Made by a program: the position numbers and the translations under genes | Assembly (NCBI GenBank): GCA_031287505.1 | Contig: JAITSW010000199.1 | Span: 1 to 24,180, forward strand | Reading direction: 5' to 3' | Source: Propionibacteriaceae bacterium | Lineage (GTDB): Bacteria > Actinomycetota > Actinomycetes > Propionibacteriales > Propionibacteriaceae | DNA length: 24,180 bases | Part shown: piece after piece, positions 9,095-16,612 of the stretch | Layout: each line of letters opens with the position of its first letter | How positions within the stretch are numbered: position 1 is the stretch's first letter | Notes under the pieces: generated by a model | Databases searched by the model: none | Told to the model about the DNA's origin: nothing | Seen by the model: only the letters and a program-made list of their open reading frames with translations

Positions 9095-9170
9095 GCCGGG
9101 CTTTGTCTTACTGCCCGTTGAGGGTGGGCTAGCGGGAGACTAGATCGGATCAAGCGGGCTAATGATCGAC

Positions 9171-9176
9171 TAGGCT
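9171..9176 (+). promoter_or_regulatory. Candidate leaderless -10 box (TAGGCT) for the mutarotase gene
   Basis: TAGGCT fits the actinobacterial TANNNT -10 pattern and is followed by exactly 6 nt before the ATG at 9183. That spacing would place the transcription start on the A of the ATG, giving a leaderless mRNA. There is no Shine-Dalgarno sequence. Two imperfect direct repeats (AGCGGG-N6-GATCG at 9131-9147 and AGCGGG-N5-GATCG at 9153-9168) lie immediately upstream and could be an operator pair. Confidence 0.5.
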
Positions 9177-9182
9177 TTGCCT

Positions 9183-9611
9183 ATGTTGAAAAACCTAGAC
9201 CCGCTGCTCGTCCCAGAACTCCTGCTCTCGCTTGCCCAGATGGGACATGCCGACATAGTCGCCGTCGTGGACAAGAACTTCCCAGCGCACACCCGTGGCG
9301 GGAATGTCGTTGAACTGCCCGGTGTGGATGCGGCTGGGGCGGTTGCGGCGATTTTGAGTGTGCTTCCACTTGAAGCGCATGCAGAGCCGGCGGTCATTCA
9401 CATGCTCACCGACGAAGGCGGAGAATCCCCGGCGACGCCGAAGATGCGGGAGATTTGGAATAAGGCGGAGGGTCGCGTCATCCCCGACAAGGGTGTCGGA
9501 CGTCACGGAGATGAAGGCTTCTACGCTTTGGCTGACGACGCCTACGTCACCGTTCGCACCGGTGAAGACCTTCCCTATGCCTGCTACTTGCTGATTAAGG
9601 GGACGCTTTAG
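9183..9611 (+). CDS. RbsD/FucU family sugar mutarotase (FucU-like)
   Basis: This 142-aa protein has the family N-terminus (MLKNLDPLLVPELLLSLAQM followed by GHADIV), in which the His of the GH motif is the conserved active-site residue. Family members interconvert sugar anomers: FucU acts on L-fucose, RbsD changes ribose between pyranose and furanose forms. The opening sequence looks closer to FucU than to RbsD, yet the divergent neighbour is a ribokinase, so the natural sugar is uncertain. The ATG at 9183 was preferred over the in-frame TTG at 9177 because the family starts with MLK and because TAGGCT lies 6 nt before it (leaderless geometry). Its last 4 bases overlap the end of the convergent glycosyltransferase gene. 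Confidence 0.88.
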   Translation: MLKNLDPLLVPELLLSLAQMGHADIVAVVDKNFPAHTRGGNVVELPGVDAAGAVAAILSVLPLEAHAEPAVIHMLTDEGGESPATPKMREIWNKAEGRVIPDKGVGRHGDEGFYALADDAYVTVRTGEDLPYACYLLIKGTL

Positions 9612-10960
9612 CTAGCCGCTGTCGGGGCGGTGTAATCGGCCGTGACTTTGCGGCTGGGGAAGACTTGGCGTCCATATTCGGGGGTCAAGCCGGGAGTCGC
9701 AGCCACTGGCTTGCCAGCCGCCAACGCCTCGTAAATACCGACAAATTCCCCGGACTGATTCTTGATGGTGTACTTCGAGGCCAACTCATGGGAACGGGCG
9801 TGGGCGGTCTTGGCGAACTCGGGGTCTTCGAGGGCTTTGAGCATCCTGATGATTCCCGAAGCTAAAGAGACGGCGTTGGGGCGCGCAAAGATGGCGTTCA
9901 CCCCCGGGTCTGCCACCAACTGCAGTTCGTCGTCGCACATCACCAGCGGCAGGCCGGCATGGGTGGCCTCGTGCAGAGCCAAAGACTGGGTGTCGGTGAT
10001 GGACGGGAAGACGAAGACATTTGCGCTGGAATAGTAAGCTCCAAGTCTTTCGCGCGGAATTTGCCCCGTGAGGATCACCGAGCCAAAACTTGCCGCCTGG
10101 CGCAGGCGGGCCCGCAACTTGATGCCGGCCTTTTGCCAGTCGCCGACGATCATCAATTCGGCATTCGGAATTTGGTCGCGTACCAAGGCAAAAGCGTCCA
10201 ACAGCAGCTCTAGGCCCTTTTCGGCGGCAATCCGTCCCACATAAAGCAAACGCGGGCCCCTCGCCTTGGATATTGGAGGTAATTCGGGTAGCGCGTCGGT
10301 GCCGTTGGGCGCCACCCGCACCCTTGCCTGAGGGGCAATTTCGAGGACGCGTTTGCCGGTCTTGGCCGAGGGTGTCGTTACCACATCCGCATCGGTGAGC
10401 ATTTGGGCGGCGAGTTCCAACAGCGCCACTTGCGCCCCGCCGCGCCGGGGTCGTTTGAACTTGATATTGCGCAGTTGCGCCCAACTCTTGGCCTGCTTGA
10501 GTTGGTAGGCCTGGTAGGCGGCATTCAAAAAGGGGACGACGTGCCAGTGATGCTCCGCGTAGGCCTCCAAATCGGTGTGCCAGGTGATGACGAGGGGCTT
10601 GTTGGCCTGTTGGGCGGCCCACATGCCCAGCAGGCCAATAGGCCCCAGGCCGTGTACATGGATAACATCAGGGGGATTGACGACGATCTGAGCCAGGCGG
10701 TAGTCAAAGTCTTGCCCCATTGCGAGCCGAATCTGCGCTCCCGGAATCGGCACCGACGGCAGCCGGATCTCACGCCGATTCGGGTTATCGGCGTGCGGAT
10801 TAGGCCCGTCGGCAATTGGAGCCACCAACAAGACCCGATGTCCGGCGGCTAACGTCTGCCCTTCAAGGAATTGCACCGCGTAGAGCAATCCCGAGGACGA
10901 AGGGCCGTAGTTGTCGGTGAATTCCGCAATAGTCAGCGGTTTTTTGGGCTTGGAGCTCAT
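9608..10960 (-). CDS. Family 4 glycosyltransferase (GT-B fold)
   Basis: This 450-aa protein has two Rossmann halves. The N-terminal acceptor half has the GPSSSGLLYAVQFLEGQ loop near residue 20, HVHGLGPIG near 100 and ITWHTDLEAYAEHHW near 125. The C-terminal nucleotide-sugar half has RVAPNGTD, LLYVGRIAAEKG and the E-x7-E-like region DTQSLALHEATHAGLP, where the first acidic residue is Asp. This is typical of GT4 enzymes that glycosylate lipids or phosphatidylinositol, such as glucosyl- or mannosyl-diacylglycerol synthases. Acceptor and sugar cannot be read from the sequence. It starts with the ATG of an ATGA overlap with copZ and has no Shine-Dalgarno of its own, which suggests translational coupling. 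Its TAA stop overlaps the convergent mutarotase stop by 4 nt. Confidence 0.88.
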   Translation of the reverse strand: MSSKPKKPLTIAEFTDNYGPSSSGLLYAVQFLEGQTLAAGHRVLLVAPIADGPNPHADNPNRREIRLPSVPIPGAQIRLAMGQDFDYRLAQIVVNPPDVIHVHGLGPIGLLGMWAAQQANKPLVITWHTDLEAYAEHHWHVVPFLNAAYQAYQLKQAKSWAQLRNIKFKRPRRGGAQVALLELAAQMLTDADVVTTPSAKTGKRVLEIAPQARVRVAPNGTDALPELPPISKARGPRLLYVGRIAAEKGLELLLDAFALVRDQIPNAELMIVGDWQKAGIKLRARLRQAASFGSVILTGQIPRERLGAYYSSANVFVFPSITDTQSLALHEATHAGLPLVMCDDELQLVADPGVNAIFARPNAVSLASGIIRMLKALEDPEFAKTAHARSHELASKYTIKNQSGEFVGIYEALAAGKPVAATPGLTPEYGRQVFPSRKVTADYTAPTAAS

Positions 10961-11160
10961 GTGGTAACCGTGTAATCCCCAGCCTGGGCAACTGCTGCGG
11001 CAATATCCGAAAAACCAACCGGGGCATCTGAATGGACCTTCAACTCGCCGGCTAATTCCAGCTCAACGTCGGTAACGCCGGGGATTTCACCTACCTCTGA
11101 TTTCACCGCTGCAACGCAGTGTCCGCAAGTCATTCCGGTGACGGTATAAGTGGTGACCAT
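10957..11160 (-). CDS. CopZ-like heavy-metal-associated (HMA) domain chaperone
   Basis: This 67-aa single-domain protein carries the metal-binding motif GMTCGHC (Cys 12 and Cys 15), followed by the beta-alpha-beta-beta-alpha-beta pattern of Atx1/CopZ copper chaperones. It should bind Cu(I) in the cytoplasm and hand it to a copper ATPase or regulator, but neither is in the window. The start at 11160 is supported by AGAAGGGAA about 7 nt upstream. The stop overlaps the start of the glycosyltransferase gene (ATGA). A longer open frame continues upstream to 11544 but runs antisense to the methyltransferase and is not homologous, so it was not used. Confidence 0.9.
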   Translation of the reverse strand: MVTTYTVTGMTCGHCVAAVKSEVGEIPGVTDVELELAGELKVHSDAPVGFSDIAAAVAQAGDYTVTT

Positions 11161-11185
11161 TGTATGTTCCCTTCTGGCTGGGCCA

Positions 11186-11214
11186 TTGACAATCATAACC
11201 CAGTGATCTAGAAC
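11186..11214 (+). promoter_or_regulatory. Candidate promoter for the DNA methyltransferase
   Basis: TTGACA (11186-11191, perfect -35 consensus), a 17-bp spacer, and TAGAAC (11209-11214, 4 of 6 matches to TATAAT). Transcription would start near 11221, about 27 nt before the ATG at 11248. The -35 abuts the -10-like box of the divergent copZ gene, so the two promoters probably exclude each other. Confidence 0.55.
11192..11197 (-). promoter_or_regulatory. Candidate -10 box for copZ
   Basis: TATGAT on the - strand matches TATAAT in 5 of 6 positions and would start a transcript with a leader of about 25 nt containing the copZ Shine-Dalgarno. No clear -35 element is visible. Confidence 0.4.
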
Positions 11215-11235
11215 GGCCTTGTGGGGCAATGCCGG

Positions 11236-11241
11236 TAGACT
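11236..11241 (+). promoter_or_regulatory. Alternative leaderless -10 box (TAGACT) for the DNA methyltransferase
   Basis: TAGACT is followed by 6 nt and then the ATG at 11248, the same geometry as at two other starts with this TAG-type box in the window. It competes with the TTGACA-N17-TAGAAC promoter just upstream; both may be used, or this match may be chance. Confidence 0.35.
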
Positions 11242-11247
11242 GTGCGG

Positions 11248-12093
11248 ATGGGTTCCGGGCAGCGGTTGTGGCAGGCGGATGGGGAAAACCTCCTTATCCA
11301 AGGCGACAACCTCGACATTTTGCCACAGCTTCCCGATGGGTCCTTTCGGCTGATCTACATCGATCCTCCTTTTAACACTGGGCGCAAACAGCGGCGGCAA
11401 GCGACGAAGAGCGTCCGTTCTGAAAATGGCCACCAGGGCTTTCAAGGGCAGACTTACGAGACGATCCGGGGAAAAGCGCTGGCCTATGACGACGAGTTTG
11501 CCCAGTATTGGGAGTTTCTCGCCCCACGCCTCGCGCAGGCTCATCGGCTGCTCACCGCAGACGGCACCCTATATCTGCATTTGGATTATCGCGAGGCACA
11601 TTACGCAAAGGTTATGCTGGACGGCATCTTCGGACGAGGGTGCTTCTTGAACGAGATCATCTGGGCCTACGACTACGGTGCGAAGTCTTCGCGGAAGTGG
11701 CCGGCCAAACACGACAACATCCTCGTCTATGTAAAAGACGAGCGACGTTATTTTTTCAATAGCTCCGAGGTAGACCGCGAGCCGTACATGGCTCCGGGCC
11801 TGGTAACCCCGGAAAAAGCTTCCCGCGGCAAGCTCCCCACTGACGTCTGGTGGCACACCATCGTCTCGCCCACCGGCAAAGAAAAGACCGGCTACCCCAC
11901 CCAAAAGCCGCAAGGCCTAGTCAGACGCATTGTGCAAGCCTCCAGCGAGCCCGGTGATTGGGTGTTGGATTTCTTCGCCGGTTCCGGAACGCTGGGCGCG
12001 GTTGCCCAAGAGCTGGGCCGCAAGTTCCTGCTGATCGATGTCAACCCCGAGGCAATCGAAATCATCGCCAAGCGTCTGAATATGCCGGTGTGA
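11248..12093 (+). CDS. Site-specific DNA methyltransferase, beta-class N6-adenine/N4-cytosine type
   Basis: This 281-aa enzyme transfers a methyl group from S-adenosylmethionine to an exocyclic amino group in DNA. The catalytic motif IV (YIDPPFNTG, DPPF at 39-42) comes first. Motif X (TGYPTQKP, 214-221) and the AdoMet-binding motif I (FFAGSG, 242-247) follow near the C-terminus, which is the order of the beta class. The middle (about 120-210) should hold target recognition. No restriction endonuclease gene flanks it, so it looks like a solitary (orphan) methyltransferase. The in-frame GTG at 11242 is an alternative start. The ATG at 11248 was chosen because of the TAGACT-N6 spacing, and there is no Shine-Dalgarno before either. 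A strong hairpin overlaps the stop codon. Confidence 0.9.
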   Translation: MGSGQRLWQADGENLLIQGDNLDILPQLPDGSFRLIYIDPPFNTGRKQRRQATKSVRSENGHQGFQGQTYETIRGKALAYDDEFAQYWEFLAPRLAQAHRLLTADGTLYLHLDYREAHYAKVMLDGIFGRGCFLNEIIWAYDYGAKSSRKWPAKHDNILVYVKDERRYFFNSSEVDREPYMAPGLVTPEKASRGKLPTDVWWHTIVSPTGKEKTGYPTQKPQGLVRRIVQASSEPGDWVLDFFAGSGTLGAVAQELGRKFLLIDVNPEAIEIIAKRLNMPV

Positions 12094-12127
12094 CAGGGGG
12101 CGTGACAAGTTATACGTCCCCTGTCAC
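12090..12127 (+). terminator. Strong hairpin overlapping the methyltransferase stop codon
   Basis: GTGACAGGGG (12090-12099) and CCCCTGTCAC (12118-12127) form a perfect 10-bp stem. It extends inward through G-T, C-G, G-C and T-A pairs to about 14 bp with a loop of about 10 nt. The TGA stop (12091-12093) lies inside the stem. The T-rich stretch that follows (ATTTTCTTTT near 12150) is displaced by about 20 nt, so this may be an atypical terminator, an mRNA-stabilising hairpin, or an operator of the next gene. Confidence 0.55.
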
Positions 12128-12231
12128 GCTCGTCCCGGGTTAACTCCCCATTTTCTTTTGCCCGGTCTGCTATTTGCCTTTTGCCGATATTGGGCATGGG
12201 AGAATAGTGGCGGACTGAAAGGAGTGGTCGG

Positions 12232-14109
12232 GTGGACATTCTCGGCATCATCTTGTTGGGCGTTGTGGGCGTGGTGGTGGTCGTCGCGGTTACCACGTTG
12301 GCACCAAAGGTTGGCGTGGCGGCGCCGTTGCTGCTGGTAGTTTTGGGCGTCGGCGCCAGCTTCTTGCCCTTCATGGACGTGGGGACGATAGATCCGGAGT
12401 GGGTGCTGGGCGGTATGTTGCCGCCGCTGCTTTATGCGACAGCGGTCAATACCCCAATCATGGAGTTTCGGCGCGATCTATCCACCATCTCAGTTTTCTC
12501 GGTGATCTTGGTCATCGTTTCGGCAGTGGTGATCGGTTTCATGATGACCTTTCTGATTCCGGGATTGCCATTGGCGTTGGGTATCGCCCTGGGTGCCATT
12601 ATCTCTCCGACGGACGCGGTGGCCACCTCGATCGTGCGAAAAGCCGGAGTCTCAACCCGGATAGTCACCGTGCTCGAAGGCGAGGCTATGCTCAACGACG
12701 CTTCGGCGCTGGTGGTGTTGCGCTCGGCTGTGGCAGCCGCCGGCGTGGCCGCCAACGGAGTCACCTTTTCGCTTGGCGAGGCCGCCTTTGACTTCGTCTA
12801 CGCAGTCGTTGTCGCCGTGGTTATCGGATTCGTCGTCGGACAGTTGAACCTCATCATACGTTCGCGCATCACGCATGAGGTTTCTTCGGTGGCGCTCTCG
12901 CTGGTGATGCCGTTTATCGCGTTCTTGCCCGCTGAGCACATCCACGCCTCCGGCTTGGTGGCGGCGGTTATCGCCGGTTTGGTTTATGGCCATGGCTCGG
13001 CCAAACACATCGCCCCGTCGGTGCGGCTCACCGAGGAATCAGTGTGGAAGACACTGGAGCTTTTGATCGAATCGGCCATCTTCTTGTTGATGGGCTTGCA
13101 GTTGGTCACCCAGTTCACTTCGATACACGCGGCGCGGGGTACCTTCTTGGAGGCGATTTGGATCGGTGCCATCTGCGCCACCGTCATTATTGCCGTTCGG
13201 ACGGCTTTTGTGTCCTTCTCCCTCTGGCGGCTTTCGGTTCGCTATCGCCGCATGGGCGGTGTCAAAGACAAGCTCTCTGACATGCAGGAGAAGCTGGAAG
13301 TGGGCGAGGAGTTCATTAGGAGTCGTCGGGAACGCCTGGCGGGCGATGAACCTCCGGCGCTGGGACTGTCCCTAGGAGATGAGTTAGCCCTCGACGGCAA
13401 GCGCAACATCGGCCTTTCGCCGCGAAACCCGCAGCTAGATGAAGAGCGGCACAAGAAGATAGACCATCGCATCGAAAAGATGAAGGTCGGCCTGGCCCGC
13501 CGTATTTCCGATCTGGACTACCTGGCGCAGGAGCATTTCAATTGGCGCGACGGCACCATTTTGGTGGCCGCCGGCATGCGGGGCGCGGTGACTTTGGCGG
13601 CAGCCCAGTCGCTGCCTGAAGACACCCAGCATCGCGCCCTCTTGGTCTCGATAGCCTTTGTGGTGGCCGCCGGCACGCTTGTCCTGCAAGGTGGGCTCTT
13701 GCCGTCGGTGGCCAAATGGCTCAAGGTCGGCGAAGCGTCCCATGAAGAGAACGACCAACAGCTCACCGACTTGCGGGCCGAGCTGGCCCAAGCAGCCTTG
13801 ACCCATCTGGACGACCCGAAGCTCAAGCGTCCGGGCGGCATCGACTACACCCCCGAAGTGCTCGAGAATGCGCGGCAGCAAGTTGTCACCACCGTCGAGT
13901 TAGCCGAGATCGACTACTGCCAATCGGCCGATCTGCGCTCCGAGGTTTATTCGCTCAGCCTCGATCTGATCAAGACGCGTCGCCGCGAGCTGTTGAAAAT
14001 CAGAGACATGGGCAACTATGCCTCCGAGATTCTAGACATCGCCTTGAAAGAGCTAGATGCCGAGCAAATGAGCGTGGAGTTGCTCGAACCCAGATCATTC
14101 GACGAATGA
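12232..14109 (+). CDS. CPA1-family Na+/H+ antiporter with charged cytoplasmic insertion
   Basis: This 625-aa membrane protein exchanges cytoplasmic Na+ (or K+) for protons. About a dozen hydrophobic segments lie in residues 5-335 and 440-495. Key motifs are ISPTDAV at 124-130, EGEAMLNDAS at 149-158 (Asn155-Asp156) and GMRGAVTLAAA at 448-458, all typical of the NhaP/CPA1 family. Unusually, a hydrophilic stretch of roughly 100 residues (about 337-440), rich in Glu, Arg and Lys and probably helical, separates the last segments. A further 130-residue cytoplasmic tail follows residue 500. The GTG start is supported by AAAGGAG about 8 nt upstream. The gene stands alone, downstream of a hairpin and convergent with the epimerase gene 16 nt away. 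Confidence 0.9.
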   Translation: MDILGIILLGVVGVVVVVAVTTLAPKVGVAAPLLLVVLGVGASFLPFMDVGTIDPEWVLGGMLPPLLYATAVNTPIMEFRRDLSTISVFSVILVIVSAVVIGFMMTFLIPGLPLALGIALGAIISPTDAVATSIVRKAGVSTRIVTVLEGEAMLNDASALVVLRSAVAAAGVAANGVTFSLGEAAFDFVYAVVVAVVIGFVVGQLNLIIRSRITHEVSSVALSLVMPFIAFLPAEHIHASGLVAAVIAGLVYGHGSAKHIAPSVRLTEESVWKTLELLIESAIFLLMGLQLVTQFTSIHAARGTFLEAIWIGAICATVIIAVRTAFVSFSLWRLSVRYRRMGGVKDKLSDMQEKLEVGEEFIRSRRERLAGDEPPALGLSLGDELALDGKRNIGLSPRNPQLDEERHKKIDHRIEKMKVGLARRISDLDYLAQEHFNWRDGTILVAAGMRGAVTLAAAQSLPEDTQHRALLVSIAFVVAAGTLVLQGGLLPSVAKWLKVGEASHEENDQQLTDLRAELAQAALTHLDDPKLKRPGGIDYTPEVLENARQQVVTTVELAEIDYCQSADLRSEVYSLSLDLIKTRRRELLKIRDMGNYASEILDIALKELDAEQMSVELLEPRSFDE

Positions 14110-14125
14110 TGCCAGGCCTAACTGC

Positions 14126-15190
14126 CTAGAACGCCAATTCCACCCCGATGCCGGGAGTTTGCGAGAGCACGATGTCGGGGAGCTCAAAATCGAAGGCCGA
14201 TTTGATCTGCGCCGAGTCGTCGAAATCCCGGAAGGAATCCAAGTCGGCGAAAACGAAATTGCGGCGCGCGGCCACCAGATGGGCTCCGGCGGCAATGGCC
14301 AAACGGCTTTCCAACATGCATCCCAGCATGGTGGTGACATTTGCCGCCTCGGCAATGGCGTTGATCTCCAGTGCCCGGAAAATGCCGCCGCATTTCATCA
14401 GCTTGATGTTGATGGTGTCGGCGGCGCGCGCCCGGACGATACGCGACGCATCCTGGGGGGTGAAGCAGCTTTCGTCCGCCATGATCGGGATAGTTGACCG
14501 CGCACGCACCTCGGCCATGCCGTCGATGTCCCAGTAGGGGAGCGGCTGTTCGAGGGCCCCCACCGAGAACTGCGCGTAGTAGGCCAGCATGCGCAAGGCG
14601 GAAGCCACCGTCCAGCCCTGATTGGCGTCAACCTTCAAATGGGCGGACGGAGCGGCGGCGCGGATGAGCCGAATCGCCTCCCGATCCTGCTCTTCATCTG
14701 AGCCGGCCTTGATCTTTAACTCGCGATAACCTGCGGCCGTTAATTCGGCGGCGGTGGCGGCCATGGCGGCCGGTTCTCCGATGCCGATGGTCATATCGGT
14801 CTCGACGCGGTTGACCGTCCCACCCAAATAGGCGTAGAGCGGTAGGTCGGCGCTTTTGGCCATCAGGTCGTACAGTGCCAGATCGATAGCGCATTTGGCC
14901 GAACCGTTTCGCACCATCACCGCATCCAGTGCCCGGTGAATCTCGGCGATAGCGAACGGGCTGGCTCCCAGCAAGATCGGTTTGGCCAACTCGACAGCGG
15001 CCAAAATAGACTCTGACGTCTCCCCGGAGACAAACGCCGGAGCCGAACCCTCTCCGTAGCCGGTCAAACCCTCGTCCGTCTCAATTTTGACGAAGACGAT
15101 GTCGGCAGAATCTATCACCCCCAGCGAGATGACGAACGGCTTGGCCAGCGAAACGGCGACCAGTTCGGCCTTTACGCCCGTGATCCGCAT
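14126..15190 (-). CDS. Dipeptide epimerase (L-Ala-D/L-Glu epimerase type, enolase superfamily)
   Basis: This 354-aa member of the muconate-lactonizing subgroup has all residues needed for two-base epimerisation: KIK (Lys159, Lys161), metal ligands Asp188 (VDANQG), Glu214 (LEQP) and Asp239 (ADES), and Lys263 (NIKLMKCGG) on the opposite side. The late DLD motif (Asp316, Asp318) is typical of L-Ala-D/L-Glu and related dipeptide epimerases, where it holds the substrate amino group. The likely job is to convert D-residue dipeptides from peptidoglycan into L,L-dipeptides. Its ATG shares one base with the preceding hydrolase stop (TAATG), and AAGGTG sits 5 nt before it. It is the last gene of the peptide-transport cluster. 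An open extension to 15295 lies over the neighbour in another frame and was rejected. Confidence 0.88.
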   Translation of the reverse strand: MRITGVKAELVAVSLAKPFVISLGVIDSADIVFVKIETDEGLTGYGEGSAPAFVSGETSESILAAVELAKPILLGASPFAIAEIHRALDAVMVRNGSAKCAIDLALYDLMAKSADLPLYAYLGGTVNRVETDMTIGIGEPAAMAATAAELTAAGYRELKIKAGSDEEQDREAIRLIRAAAPSAHLKVDANQGWTVASALRMLAYYAQFSVGALEQPLPYWDIDGMAEVRARSTIPIMADESCFTPQDASRIVRARAADTINIKLMKCGGIFRALEINAIAEAANVTTMLGCMLESRLAIAAGAHLVAARRNFVFADLDSFRDFDDSAQIKSAFDFELPDIVLSQTPGIGVELAF

Positions 15191-16584
15191 TACGACACCT
15201 TGGGGGTGGCGCGAGCACCGAAGTGGATGTACCGCTCGCCAGTTGGTATCTGATACAGCCAGACCGGGCAATCGACTTTCATGTCTTCCATCCACACCGA
15301 GTACAGGCCTTCGCGGATCGGCACCATCGGGAATTCCATTACCGGGCTCTCTTCGAGCTCGGCGAGCGGGCCTTTCATGGTGGCCTTGAACACCGGCTTG
15401 CCATCGACGACCAGCAGCTCGATGAGCGTGCTGGCCCGCTCATAGCTGCCCAGCCAGGGAGTGATGTCTAGCTCCGGCGGGTTTTCCGGGATGACGAGCA
15501 TGTCTTGAATTTGAACGCCGGCCAACTCTTGGAAAATCTCGCCGTAGATGTTCTGGTACAACTCGTGGCCGCTACCCTCGTTGACGAGCAGGCCGACAGC
15601 CAGCCGGCCTTCGGGGTAGAAGCGCAGGAACCCGGCCTGGCCAATCGTGTTGCCGTCGTGGCCGAACAATTGCGCCCCATGCCAGTTGAAGCGTTCGAAG
15701 CTCAAACCCCAAGAATCGCCCAGCAGGTATTTCTCCGGGACGTCCGCTTCGAAGGCCCGCATTGCCTGGGCGGTCTCTTTGGAGATCAGCTGGGTGCCGT
15801 CGGGAGTCTGGCCGTCCAGCAGGTGCAAACGCGCGAAGGCCAACAGGTCGGCTACCCGGGCGGTGATCAGACCGGCAGGCCCGGCATTGCGCTGCAAGAT
15901 CCAGACCGGGGCGACAACCGGCTCTGGGTCGGAGATCGTATGCCCGACAGCGGTGTCGAACAGTATCGCTTCCTCGGGGAGGGTGACCGTGTGGGTCAGA
16001 CCCAGCGGCGTGAATAGGCGTTCGCGCATAGCCTCGTCCCAAACCTGCCCGGTGACGACCTCGATGATCCGCCCTAAAATCGAAAAGCCGGAATTGCAGT
16101 AAGACCAGGTGGCGCCCAGCGGGTGTATCTGAGCCGCCTGCGGCATGACCTCGGACACATACTTCTCCAGGCAGTCGTCACCGCGGCCGGTGTCCACGAA
16201 GACGTCGCCGTCGATGCCGCTGGTATGGGTGAGCAGATGGCGCACGGTTACGCTGCCGGTCAACTCGTCGTTGACCAACTTGAAGTCGGGGATGATGTCT
16301 TTGACGAGTTGGTCAAGGCCGATTTTGCCTTCCTCTACGAGCTGCATCACCACGGTGCCCGTCCAGGTTTTAGAGATAGACCCGATCTGGAAGAGCGAGT
16401 CGACGGTGGTGTTGCGTCCGGTGTTGACGTTCAGCAACCCGGTGGCCCAGGTGTGCAGCTCGTCCGGCTCCCCTTCGCGTAGACGCAGAATGCCCAGCTG
16501 GGCACCGGGAACACCGGCCTCTTTGGCCAGCGTGTCTAGGCGTTCCTGCCAATGGGCAATGTCAATAATGGGTTGGTCTGTCAT
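15190..16584 (-). CDS. Serine hydrolase, beta-lactamase class C / peptidase S12-like (second copy)
   Basis: This 464-aa protein has the penicillin-binding fold signature set: SISK (Ser69 nucleophile, Lys72), YCN (Tyr162, Asn164) and HDG (309-311) in place of KTG. A C-terminal beta-rich region of about 100 residues follows the catalytic domain. Families with this set include esterases, D-aminopeptidases, D-Ala-D-Ala carboxypeptidases and beta-lactamases. There is no signal peptide or membrane segment, so it should be cytosolic, unlike typical secreted beta-lactamases. Placed between a peptide ABC transporter and a dipeptide epimerase, a peptidase acting on imported peptides with D-residues is plausible (inference). 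Start: GGAG lies 4 nt upstream of the ATG. It is a divergent paralogue of the hydrolase at the other end of the cluster. Confidence 0.87.
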   Translation of the reverse strand: MTDQPIIDIAHWQERLDTLAKEAGVPGAQLGILRLREGEPDELHTWATGLLNVNTGRNTTVDSLFQIGSISKTWTGTVVMQLVEEGKIGLDQLVKDIIPDFKLVNDELTGSVTVRHLLTHTSGIDGDVFVDTGRGDDCLEKYVSEVMPQAAQIHPLGATWSYCNSGFSILGRIIEVVTGQVWDEAMRERLFTPLGLTHTVTLPEEAILFDTAVGHTISDPEPVVAPVWILQRNAGPAGLITARVADLLAFARLHLLDGQTPDGTQLISKETAQAMRAFEADVPEKYLLGDSWGLSFERFNWHGAQLFGHDGNTIGQAGFLRFYPEGRLAVGLLVNEGSGHELYQNIYGEIFQELAGVQIQDMLVIPENPPELDITPWLGSYERASTLIELLVVDGKPVFKATMKGPLAELEESPVMEFPMVPIREGLYSVWMEDMKVDCPVWLYQIPTGERYIHFGARATPKVS

Positions 16585-16612
16585 GTTTCTCCAATCTTAT
16601 GGCGGATAGGTG

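Noticed and set aside
11161..11544. Upstream extension of the copZ frame to give a 195-aa protein
   Set aside because: The added part is antisense to the methyltransferase and not HMA-like; a good ribosome site precedes the ATG at 11160.
14107..14128. Possible terminator between the antiporter and epimerase genes
   Set aside because: Only a 4-bp stem (AGGC with GCCT) without a T-run; too weak to call.
15191..15295. 35-residue extension of the epimerase
   Set aside because: It overlaps the hydrolase gene in another frame; the family begins at MRITGVKAE and the TAATG junction supports 15190.
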